Shown here piece by piece: positions 9,091-16,872 of a stretch of 64,000 nt of DNA. The first letter of the stretch is position 1. Every line of letters begins with the position of its first letter. This stretch comes from Campylobacter insulaenigrae NCTC 12927 (GTDB lineage: Bacteria > Campylobacterota > Campylobacteria > Campylobacterales > Campylobacteraceae). The stretch spans positions 1,240,001 to 1,304,000 of the forward strand of contig NZ_CP007770.1 of assembly GCF_000816185.1 (NCBI RefSeq), given 5' to 3'. Under the pieces are notes generated by a model. The model did not search any database. It had not been told where the DNA came from and saw only the letters and a list, made by a program, of their open reading frames with translations. The translations under genes and the position numbers were made by a program.

Positions 9091-10060
9091 AGCCTCTCTA
9101 AGAAGTATAGCATCTTATTTACCAGATAAAGTTCTTAGCAATTTTGATTTAGAGAAGATTGTAGAAACATCCAATGAATGGATTTTAAGAAGAACAGGTA
9201 TAGAAGAAAGACGTATAGCAAACGACAATGAAAATACTAGTGATTTAGGTACTAAAGCCGCCATTAAAGCTATACAAAGAGCTAACTTAACTCCTCAAGA
9301 TATAGATGCCATTATAGTAGCCACTTTAAGTCCTGATTATTTTACTATGCCATCAACTGCATGTAAAATAGCTTCTAATTTGGGACTAAATAATGTTACA
9401 GCATTTGATATTTCTGCTGCTTGTTCAGGGTTTATTTATTTACTTGAACTTGCAAAGTCTTTAGTAGAAAGTGGTGCGAAAAATAATGTTTTAATTATTG
9501 GAGCTGAAAAAATAAGTTCCATTATAGATTATACAGATAGAAGTATTTGTGTGTTATTTGGCGATGGAGCTGGCGCAGGAGTTGTATCTTTAGATGATAA
9601 TTTTCCTATTATAGATATACATACTGCAAGTGATGGAAATTTTGGAGATTTGTTGATGACTCAAAGATCCCAAAAAAGTAATATATGTTTACCACTTTCT
9701 ATGCAAATGAAAGGTAATGAAGTATTTAAAGTTGCTGTAAATACACTAAGTAATGATGTGATTAATATTCTTGCAAAAAATTCAATTAAAAATGAAGAAA
9801 TAGATCTTTTTATACCTCATCAAGCAAATTTAAGAATCATTAAAGCTGTTCAAGAAAAATTAAATTTCAATGATAAACAATGTGTACTTACAGTTCATAA
9901 ATATGGAAATACTTCAGCCGCATCAATACCTATGGCTATGAATGACGCCTATGAAGATGGTAGGTTAAAACAAGGTTCTTTAGTTTTATTAGATGCTTTT
10001 GGTGGTGGATTTACTTGGGGCTCTGCTTTATTGAAATTTGGCGGAAAAAATAACAAATAA
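9077..10060 (+). CDS. fabH: 3-oxoacyl-ACP synthase III FabH
   Basis: This 327-residue ketoacyl-ACP synthase III condenses acetyl-CoA with malonyl-ACP to start fatty acid synthesis. The catalytic triad is visible: Cys116 in DISAACSGF, His in the IPHQAN motif, and Asn in [11 protein letters not shown]. The family length is typical. The gene starts inside plsX and is the last of the ndk-to-fabH run. Its stop lies in a palindrome shared with the end of motB, which converges on it 4 bases away. Confidence 0.97.
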   Translation: MKQNKASLRSIASYLPDKVLSNFDLEKIVETSNEWILRRTGIEERRIANDNENTSDLGTKAAIKAIQRANLTPQDIDAIIVATLSPDYFTMPSTACKIASNLGLNNVTAFDISAACSGFIYLLELAKSLVESGAKNNVLIIGAEKISSIIDYTDRSICVLFGDGAGAGVVSLDDNFPIIDIHTASDGNFGDLLMTQRSQKSNICLPLSMQMKGNEVFKVAVNTLSNDVINILAKNSIKNEEIDLFIPHQANLRIIKAVQEKLNFNDKQCVLTVHKYGNTSAASIPMAMNDAYEDGRLKQGSLVLLDAFGGGFTWGSALLKFGGKNNK

Positions 10061-10071
10061 TTTGTTATTTT
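10047..10071. terminator. Bidirectional palindrome between fabH and motB
   Basis: A 12-bp perfect palindrome is centred on 10059, so the final codons and stop of fabH and the final codons of motB lie in the stem. It is AT-rich (one G:C pair), with A runs on one side and T runs on the other. It is a plausible but weak terminator for both genes. Confidence 0.45.
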
Positions 10072-10799
10072 AACTGCTTAATTTGATCTAAAACGGATTT
10101 TTTTGTCTTAGTATCTGAAGAATCTATACGAATGTAAAATTCCACTCTATTGTTTTTTTCATCTTCTTTATCTTGCATTAATGGATAATTATCTCCAAAG
10201 CTTACAACTATTAACTGATCAGGATTAACTCCCCGATTTATGAGATAATCAGCTACGATCTGAGATCTTTTACTTGCTAAATCAAAATTACGTTTATGAC
10301 TTTTATCGCTATTATCTGTATAGCCTCTTAATTCTACTTGTGCTTGAGGTGGCATTTTTATAATTACATCTGTAATATGCTTTAGAAAATCTTGTACATC
10401 AGCAGAATTAATTTCTACACTACCTCTAGAAAATTCTACTCTTGCAGGTAAATTTAAAACAACGTTATTTTCTTTTTGATCTAATGCTGCCTTTAATTTC
10501 TCTATAGTCTCTTGCTGAGTCAAATTTAATTTTTTAAGCTTTTCTAATTCTTCCATATTAGCATTAGAAGGGGAACTGTATTTATGGTACGTTTCGCTTT
10601 CTTTTTCCACAGGGTTAGATGCAGTAAATTCAAAAATTTTAACAAATTCTGTTTTTAATGCTTCAGTTTTAGCAGGATTTGTTTCTGAAATAGCCCAAAG
10701 TGCAATAAATAGTGCTAAAAGCAGACTTAAAAAATCTGCATATGGAACTGCCCATTTCTCACCTGCTGGACATTCTGGACACTTATGTTTTTTACCCAT
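10065..10799 (-). CDS. motB: Flagellar stator protein MotB
   Basis: This 244-residue protein has a short cytoplasmic tail and one membrane helix (about 23-43). The proton-binding Asp22 is in PYADFLSLL. A plug/linker region is followed by a C-terminal OmpA-like peptidoglycan-binding domain (ELRGYTDNSDKSHKRNFDLA). MotB anchors the stator to the wall and, with MotA, converts proton flow to torque. It follows motA by 11 bases in one transcription unit. Confidence 0.97.
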   Translation of the reverse strand: MGKKHKCPECPAGEKWAVPYADFLSLLLALFIALWAISETNPAKTEALKTEFVKIFEFTASNPVEKESETYHKYSSPSNANMEELEKLKKLNLTQQETIEKLKAALDQKENNVVLNLPARVEFSRGSVEINSADVQDFLKHITDVIIKMPPQAQVELRGYTDNSDKSHKRNFDLASKRSQIVADYLINRGVNPDQLIVVSFGDNYPLMQDKEDEKNNRVEFYIRIDSSDTKTKKSVLDQIKQLK

Positions 10800-10810
10800 T
10801 TTTTTAACTC

Positions 10811-11584
10811 TTATTTATCAAATTGAGAAATTTTAGGATCATCATGACCTAAATAATTAAACAATTTTGCTTCTAAATCTCTTGGATTTGCACCCTCAGC
10901 AATACTAACAATTGCTTGAGAAATTATAATTCTTTCCTTAATTAATTCATGCGCATTCGCTTTTATTTTATGTCCCCAAGGTCCAAAAAGCGCATAAGCA
11001 CCAAAGATTCCAGTAACTGTTGCTGTAAAAGCTCCAGCAATACCAGCGGCCATTGCTTGAGGATCATCGAGTAATTTAAGTGCAAGCATCAAACCCATAA
11101 CAGCTCCAACAAGTCCCATAGTAGGACAAGTTTCACCAAATCTAATCCAGTATTCTGCACACTCTTTATAATATTCTTCCATTTCTTCTATTTGAATTTC
11201 CATAGATTCTTTTATTTCTTCTACGCTTTTACCATCGACCATCATCATCATAGTTTCTTTTAAGAATTCGTTATCTATTTCATTGGTTTTTGATTCAAGA
11301 GCTAAAAGACCGTCTCTTCTTGCTATTATAGAATATTCTACAAGCTCAGCTATTCTTTGACTTAAATTTACTCCAGCGCCTTTAAACGCAAGTTTTAATT
11401 CTTTATATGCTGCTTTAACAAATTGTTTGTGAGTCGCAGTCATAGCACAGAATGCTGCAGTTGGAACCACAATCAAAAATGAACTCAAATGGAGAACGTG
11501 CAAAGGATTCCCTCCTTCTAAAATATCCCCAACTGAAATACTTACAACTGCTAAAACCATTCCTAATATGGTTGAAAGATCCAT
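10811..11584 (-). CDS. motA: Flagellar stator protein MotA
   Basis: This 257-residue protein has four predicted membrane segments, two at the N-terminus and two after a large cytoplasmic loop (about 60-150). The conserved CPTMGLVGAVMGL segment carries the proline essential for torque. MotA pentamers surround MotB dimers and contact FliG (encoded at 27 kb). The ATG follows an AAGGAG site 12 bases after polA, so it may be read from upstream as well. Confidence 0.97.
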   Translation of the reverse strand: MDLSTILGMVLAVVSISVGDILEGGNPLHVLHLSSFLIVVPTAAFCAMTATHKQFVKAAYKELKLAFKGAGVNLSQRIAELVEYSIIARRDGLLALESKTNEIDNEFLKETMMMMVDGKSVEEIKESMEIQIEEMEEYYKECAEYWIRFGETCPTMGLVGAVMGLMLALKLLDDPQAMAAGIAGAFTATVTGIFGAYALFGPWGHKIKANAHELIKERIIISQAIVSIAEGANPRDLEAKLFNYLGHDDPKISQFDK

Positions 11585-11596
11585 ATAATATTCTCC

Positions 11597-14236
11597 TTAT
11601 TTTAATGCACCCCAGTTTTTGGCTATACTTGATGAAGTTTTTAATTTTACTTTTAATTTTACAATATTTTCCATAATATCACCAACATTTTTTGCAAATT
11701 CTTCACACAATTCATCTTTAACTTCAAAAATTAACTCATCATGAATTTGTAATATTAAATATTTATCTTCATTTAATATTTTTGCAATCTTAATCATTGC
11801 TAGTTTTATTATATCAGCAGCTGAACCTTGAAGTATAGAATTGATACTCTCTCTTTCATACATAGCAATTTGCATCGGTTTTGCATTTACAAAATCAAAA
11901 TAACGCTTTCGTCCTAAAAGAGTTGTAATAAAACCATCTTGTTTGGTTTGATTTTTAACATTTTCAAAATAATTTTTAATGCTACTAAAGTTATCAAAAT
12001 ACTTTTCAATATATTCTTTAGCCAATTTAGCTTCAATTTTTAAATTTTGACTTAAAGTTTTATAGCCCATACCATAAATAAGGCCAAAATTAATACTTTT
12101 AGCAATACTTCTTGTATGATAATTGTTAGATCCAAAAATCATTATAGCCGTTTTTGCATGAATATCTTCATCATTTTCAAATGCTTCTAAAAGCTTAATA
12201 TCTTCACTAAAATGAGCAAGCATTCTAAGTTCAATTTGAGAATAATCAAGTGAAACAAAACTATAACCTTGCTTTGAAACAAAACATGATTTATAATCTT
12301 TTGCATATTGACCATGTGCTGGAATATTTTGTAAATTTGGATCTTTAGAAGAAAGTCTACCTGTAGCTGTACCTGTTTGTAAAAAATTTGAATATATCTT
12401 GGAATTTGTATCATTTTTAGCAAGTTTTAGCAAAGGTTCGCAATACGTGCTAACCAATTTTGCCAATTCTCTATAAGCTAAAATTTCTTTAACAATAGGA
12501 TGTGCATCTATTATAGTGTTTAAAACCTTTTCATCAGTGGAATAGCCTGTTTTACTTCTTTTTCCACTTGGCAATTTTAATTTTTCAAATAAAATATCTC
12601 CAACTTGCTTAGGGGAGTTAATATTAAATTTTTCTTCTGCTAAATTAAAAATTTTATCACTTAAATTTTTAATATCTTGATTGAAATTTTGCATCAATTT
12701 TTCAAGTCTTATGGTATCAAGCTTAATGCCATTATTTTCCATCATTATCAATACTTTTATAAATTCAAATTCATTATTTATAGCAAGATTAAACAAAGGT
12801 TTTTCCAAATTTTTTACAAAATAAAGATAAAACCTTAATGTGATATAAGCATCTTCAGCAGCATATTTACAAGCTTTTTCTAAATCTACACTTGCAAAAT
12901 TTTCACCTTTTTTTACCAAATTATCAAAATGTAATGTTTCATAATCAAACAATCTTTTAGCTAAGTCATCCATATTCACCCGCAAGCTAGGATTATTTAA
13001 CCAAGCTAAAATCATAGTATCTGCATATTGTTTAGGTGGATTTATACCAAAATTATTTCTAATAATTTCAAAATCATATTTTAAATTATGCCCCACAATA
13101 ACACTTTTATAAATTTTCTCTATAGCTACCTTGGCTTTTTCTAAAGAGAGTTGCTTACCTACTCCTAAATAATCATGAGAAAGCGGAACATAAAAAGCCT
13201 CACTTTCATGTAAACAAAAACTAAAGCCAACAATTCTAGCTTCCTTGGTATTCAAACTAGTTGTTTCAGTATCAAAAGCAATAATACTTTGAGAATCAGT
13301 TGTATCTAAAATTTTAAATAATTCTTTTTCATCGATAATCAAACGCGCATTGAAACCTAAATTTTTATCTTTATTTTGTGGATTAATACGTAATTTTTTA
13401 AGTAAGGTATTAAGCTCATAATGTTCTAATACATCTATAATTTGCAATAAGGGCTCACCTTGAGGATACATACAATCTTTTAACATATGATCTACATTTA
13501 ATTCTTCATATAAAGAGGCTAATTTTTTACTTAAAAAGGCATTTTCCTTGCCTTCTAAAAGCAATTTTTTATTTCTTTCATTACGTATTAATGTTAAATT
13601 ATTATAGATTCCTTCTATGTCTTCAAATTCATCGAGTAAATTTTTAGCACCTTTTGCACCTATGCCTTTTACACCTGGAATATTATCAGAACTATCGCCA
13701 CATAATGCTAAAAAATCCCTAATCTGCGAAGGCTTAACACCATATTTTTCTAAGCACCCAGCTTCATCATAATCATTTTTTGAAATAGGACTATAAATAT
13801 TTACTTTCTCATCTTGAATCAATTGATACAAATCTTTATCTTGAGTGATAATTCTTATAAATATATCTTTATCTTGACATGATTTTACCAAAGATGCAAT
13901 AATATCATCAGCCTCATAACCTTCACAAGAAAAACTTGCAAAACCCATTTTCTCAATCATTTGAATACAAATTGGAATTTGTTCTAATAATTCATCTGGA
14001 GGAGGCGTGCGATTGCTTTTATAATTGGGATCAATCTCGCTTCTAAAAGTTTTACCTTTACTATCAAGTGCAAAAATAATCATATCGCTTGGATGTTCTT
14101 GTTTTAAAGTATAAATAAAATTAGCAAAACCGCTTATCATATTACTTGACTGACCCTTAGAATTTTTCAATCCTTTAAGAGCATAAAAAAGCCTAAAGAA
14201 AAATCCAAATGTATCAACTATCGTTAAAGTTTTCAT
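11597..14236 (-). CDS. polA: DNA polymerase I
   Basis: This protein has 879 residues from the chosen start, MKTLTIVDTFGFFF. It has the 5'-3' exonuclease domain (about 1-290), a 3'-5' exonuclease domain, and the polymerase domain. The proofreading motifs are intact: FDTETTSL, GHNLKYDFEI and YAAEDAY. Polymerase motif A (LDYSQIELR), motif B (RSIAKSINFGLIYG) and motif C (QIHDELIF) are all present. It fills gaps in repair and removes RNA primers. An upstream in-frame start at 14269 would add 11 residues with no family match, so I rejected it. Confidence 0.97.
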   Translation of the reverse strand: MKTLTIVDTFGFFFRLFYALKGLKNSKGQSSNMISGFANFIYTLKQEHPSDMIIFALDSKGKTFRSEIDPNYKSNRTPPPDELLEQIPICIQMIEKMGFASFSCEGYEADDIIASLVKSCQDKDIFIRIITQDKDLYQLIQDEKVNIYSPISKNDYDEAGCLEKYGVKPSQIRDFLALCGDSSDNIPGVKGIGAKGAKNLLDEFEDIEGIYNNLTLIRNERNKKLLLEGKENAFLSKKLASLYEELNVDHMLKDCMYPQGEPLLQIIDVLEHYELNTLLKKLRINPQNKDKNLGFNARLIIDEKELFKILDTTDSQSIIAFDTETTSLNTKEARIVGFSFCLHESEAFYVPLSHDYLGVGKQLSLEKAKVAIEKIYKSVIVGHNLKYDFEIIRNNFGINPPKQYADTMILAWLNNPSLRVNMDDLAKRLFDYETLHFDNLVKKGENFASVDLEKACKYAAEDAYITLRFYLYFVKNLEKPLFNLAINNEFEFIKVLIMMENNGIKLDTIRLEKLMQNFNQDIKNLSDKIFNLAEEKFNINSPKQVGDILFEKLKLPSGKRSKTGYSTDEKVLNTIIDAHPIVKEILAYRELAKLVSTYCEPLLKLAKNDTNSKIYSNFLQTGTATGRLSSKDPNLQNIPAHGQYAKDYKSCFVSKQGYSFVSLDYSQIELRMLAHFSEDIKLLEAFENDEDIHAKTAIMIFGSNNYHTRSIAKSINFGLIYGMGYKTLSQNLKIEAKLAKEYIEKYFDNFSSIKNYFENVKNQTKQDGFITTLLGRKRYFDFVNAKPMQIAMYERESINSILQGSAADIIKLAMIKIAKILNEDKYLILQIHDELIFEVKDELCEEFAKNVGDIMENIVKLKVKLKTSSSIAKNWGALK

Positions 14237-14297
14237 TGTTTTCCAATCATTTAAATATCCAATTATCACTAAAAATTATTTAAAAGTGGGTAAAAAT

Positions 14298-14741
14298 TTA
14301 AATAAAACCGGTCATAATAATTACACAAACATAACGACTTATCTTACCTAAAGCTATAAAACAACCAGTCTTTAAAGGAGAATATTTCGCAAACCCTAAA
14401 CCCAAAGCAAAAATATCCCCTATTAAAGGCAAAAAAGCCAAGAAAGCATATAAAAATCCAAAACGATTAAAATTTGCATCAATGTTTTTCATTTTTTTCA
14501 AAGAAGAATTAAAATATTTCTCTAAAATTTTACTCTTACCAAAATATGCTAAGGCGTAGGTAGTCATACTTCCTAAAGTATTTGCAAAACTTGATACAAA
14601 CAATATATAATAAATATTAAAATCTAATTTAACAAAAGCGACAACAAAAGCTTCACTCGCAAGTGGTAGTAGAGTACTAGATAAAAAACATACAAAAAAA
14701 AGACCTACATAGCTTATATCGTTATATAAAAAATCAAACAT
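14298..14741 (-). CDS. YqaA/DedA-like membrane protein
   Basis: This is a membrane protein of about 147 residues with four or so hydrophobic segments. It contains the SNARE-associated/DedA-like features: STLLPLASEAFV near the start, NTLGSMTTYALAYFGK in the middle, and a FLPLIGDIFALGLG segment. YqaA relatives are small members of the DedA superfamily, which includes lipid carriers. The substrate is unknown. I start at MFDFLYND, which follows the upstream gene's stop by 16 bases. An in-frame start further up would overlap that gene and add 26 poorly matching residues. Confidence 0.8.
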   Translation of the reverse strand: MFDFLYNDISYVGLFFVCFLSSTLLPLASEAFVVAFVKLDFNIYYILFVSSFANTLGSMTTYALAYFGKSKILEKYFNSSLKKMKNIDANFNRFGFLYAFLAFLPLIGDIFALGLGFAKYSPLKTGCFIALGKISRYVCVIIMTGFI

Positions 14742-14757
14742 ATATTTTGCTGAACTT

Positions 14758-15345
14758 CTACCATTGTATTCCACTATTATCAATAGCTTGAGAATAATAC
14801 TTATAAAGTTCGTCAACACGCTTTTTTAAAAAATCAAACCGAGACACACTAACAAAATTAGAATATATAGTGCCTCCACCATTTGACGTATATACAAATG
14901 TTTTGTGTGCTAATATGTATTGCTCGTAAGCATCTCGTAATTTGATCCAAGCTTTTTGTTCTTCTAAAAATGCAGCTTTATTTTTTTCATTTAATCTATT
15001 TTTATATAAAGAATAATATTTATTAAGTAATCTATCATATTTCTGATAACCATAAAAATAAGCTGAATTTATTCCTTGTGTAGAAGATTCATAATCTTGC
15101 AAAAGTTCAATTGCATAATCAATTTTATAACAATCTAATATATATTCTTTTAAAATCTCGCTAGTATTTTGTGCGTTTAGTTCTTCTAATTTCAGCTTAA
15201 TACCTTTTTCATACTCTTTTTGAATTATTTCAATTTTTTCTTTAGGCAACCAATTGATTTCTGTTTCCGATAAATCCATAGCAGCACTAAAATTAAAAAA
15301 CAAACTACTCATGATAAAAATTAATAATTTTTTATATTTATTCAT
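14758..15345 (-). CDS. Secreted LprI-like (DUF1311) protein
   Basis: This 195-residue protein has a clear signal peptide, MNKYKKLLIFIMSSLFFNFS, with probable cleavage after SAA. The C-terminal half has the DUF1311/lysozyme-inhibitor LprI pattern: a tetra-helical YDRLLNKYYSLY stretch, an AFLEEQKAWIKLRDAYE core, and a GGTIYSNF turn. Family members are periplasmic or surface proteins. One, in Mycobacterium, inhibits host lysozyme, but most are uncharacterised. It is upstream of and close to the YqaA-like gene. No catalytic residues are evident. Confidence 0.7.
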   Translation of the reverse strand: MNKYKKLLIFIMSSLFFNFSAAMDLSETEINWLPKEKIEIIQKEYEKGIKLKLEELNAQNTSEILKEYILDCYKIDYAIELLQDYESSTQGINSAYFYGYQKYDRLLNKYYSLYKNRLNEKNKAAFLEEQKAWIKLRDAYEQYILAHKTFVYTSNGGGTIYSNFVSVSRFDFLKKRVDELYKYYSQAIDNSGIQW

Positions 15346-15415
15346 ACCAAATATATCCTTGTTTCAAAATACTTGTATTATATTATTACTCACTTAATTG
15401 TTAGTTATTTTATTA

Positions 15416-15421
15416 TATAAT
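15416..15421 (+). promoter_or_regulatory. Candidate promoter for the trpB leader
   Basis: A TATAAT box lies 31 bases upstream of a 36-codon leader ORF and about 250 bases upstream of trpB. The expected start site is near 15428, giving a transcribed leader of about 245 bases before trpB. Confidence 0.5.
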
Positions 15422-15452
15422 AAAGGCTCATTTTAGATTTTAAAGGAGTTTT

Positions 15453-15563
15453 ATGTTATATATTTTAAATATACAAACATTTAAGATATTTGAAAATTTT
15501 AATTATTCTAAAAACTTTATTAATTCAAATTTTATATTTTCTCAAACTCCTTCTTGGCGTTAA
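15453..15563 (+). CDS. 36-residue small ORF in the trpB leader, possible leader peptide
   Basis: The ATG follows a strong TAAAGGAG ribosome site with good spacing. The peptide begins MLYILNIQTFKIF, is rich in Asn, Phe and Ile, and ends SQTPSWR-stop. Its only Trp is the penultimate residue. A small GGC/GCC hairpin spans the stop codon. Known trp leader peptides often end in Trp-Trp-Arg or similar, so it could sense tryptophan, but one Trp codon is few for classical attenuation. No other gene is seen between 15346 and 15673. Confidence 0.5.
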   Translation: MLYILNIQTFKIFENFNYSKNFINSNFIFSQTPSWR

Positions 15564-15673
15564 GCCTACTTCTATAATCTTTAAAATTATTTTTCTCATT
15601 ATTTTTAATTTATTATCAAAATTTAGTTGGTCATTTTGATCTAAAAAATTATATTTAATATCAAGGAATACTT

Positions 15674-16849
15674 ATGAAACAATACTATGGAAATTTTGGT
15701 GGACAATTTGTACCAGATAGTGTAAAAATAGCATTAAATGAAGTGGAATTAGCTTTTTTAAAATTCAAACAAGATAAAGATTTTAATCAAGAACTCAAAC
15801 AACTTTTAAAAACATATGTTGGAAGACCTACACCTTTATATTATGCTAGCAATTTAAGCAAAATTTACGGACATGAAATTTACTTAAAAAGAGAAGATTT
15901 AACTCATACAGGAGCACATAAAATCAATAATGCTCTCGCGCAAGCTTTAATGGCTAAAAAAATGAATAAAACAAAAATCATAGCAGAAACTGGGGCTGGG
16001 CAACACGGAGTTGCTACAGCCACTGCAGCAGCACTTTTAGGACTTGAATGTGAAATTTTTATGGGCGCTATAGATGTTAAAAGGCAAGCACTAAATGTTT
16101 ACAAAATGGAACTTTTAGGAGCTAAAGTTCATGCTATAGAAAGTGGTAGTAAAACACTCAGCGATGCAGTTGATGGAGCTTTAGATTTTTGGGTTAAAAA
16201 TATGAAAAATGTATTTTATGTTGTAGGTAGTGCTGTTGGACCTTATCCCTATCCACAAATTGTCACGCACTTTCAAAGTATAATAGGAAAAGAGTGTAAA
16301 GCTCAACTTAAAAAAATAAACAAAAATGTAGATTATATTATTGCTGCAGCTGGCGGTGGAAGTAATGCTGCTGGAATTTTTTATGAATTTTTAAAAGATG
16401 AAAAAATAAAACTTATAGGCGTAGAAGCAGCAGGATTGGGTCAGGATACTCCTTATCATGCAGCAACTCTTACCAAAGGAAAGACAGGAATCATACACGG
16501 AATGAAAACTAAAGTATTACAAAATGAAAAAGGTGAAATTTCACATACATTTAGCATTTCTGCTGGACTTGACTATCCTGGAATTGGTCCATTACATGCA
16601 CATTTGCAAGAGACCAAAAGAGCGAGTTATCATGCTGTAAGTGATGATGAATGTATTAACGCTTTAAAATTACTATGCAAACACGAAGGTATTATCCCAG
16701 CTATAGAAAGTTCTCATGCTTTAGCTTTTTTGGAAAAATTATGTCCTACTTTAACCAAAAAAAGTGTCATTGTTGTTAATCTTTCTGGAAGAGGTGATAA
16801 AGATATGCAAAGCATTTACGAATATAAAAAAAGAGAAATTTATGGTTAA
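15674..16849 (+). CDS. trpB: Tryptophan synthase beta chain
   Basis: This 391-residue protein of the TrpB1 type joins indole and serine to form tryptophan using PLP. Lys83 in HTGAHKINN is the Schiff-base residue, and GGGSNAAG binds the phosphate. The start MKQYYGNFGGQFVP is standard. It stands alone: no trpA, trpC, trpD, trpE or trpF flanks it, and uvrA converges. If no trpA exists elsewhere, the enzyme would serve indole salvage. A leader ORF and candidate promoter lie upstream. Confidence 0.96.
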   Translation: MKQYYGNFGGQFVPDSVKIALNEVELAFLKFKQDKDFNQELKQLLKTYVGRPTPLYYASNLSKIYGHEIYLKREDLTHTGAHKINNALAQALMAKKMNKTKIIAETGAGQHGVATATAAALLGLECEIFMGAIDVKRQALNVYKMELLGAKVHAIESGSKTLSDAVDGALDFWVKNMKNVFYVVGSAVGPYPYPQIVTHFQSIIGKECKAQLKKINKNVDYIIAAAGGGSNAAGIFYEFLKDEKIKLIGVEAAGLGQDTPYHAATLTKGKTGIIHGMKTKVLQNEKGEISHTFSISAGLDYPGIGPLHAHLQETKRASYHAVSDDECINALKLLCKHEGIIPAIESSHALAFLEKLCPTLTKKSVIVVNLSGRGDKDMQSIYEYKKREIYG

Positions 16850-16867
16850 AGCTAAGCTTTAACCATA
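16841..16867. terminator. Bidirectional terminator between trpB and uvrA
   Basis: A perfect 13-bp palindrome (TATGGTTAAAGCT and its complement around one base) contains the trpB stop codon in its left arm. It is followed by a T-rich stretch on the plus strand and an A/T stretch on the other. It sits 5 bases from the uvrA stop, so it can serve both convergent genes. Confidence 0.75.
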
Positions 16868-16872
16868 TGTAT

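Noticed and set aside
9442-9460. Possible internal starts in fabH
   Set aside because: The active-site Cys and family N-terminus are upstream, so a shorter protein would be inactive.
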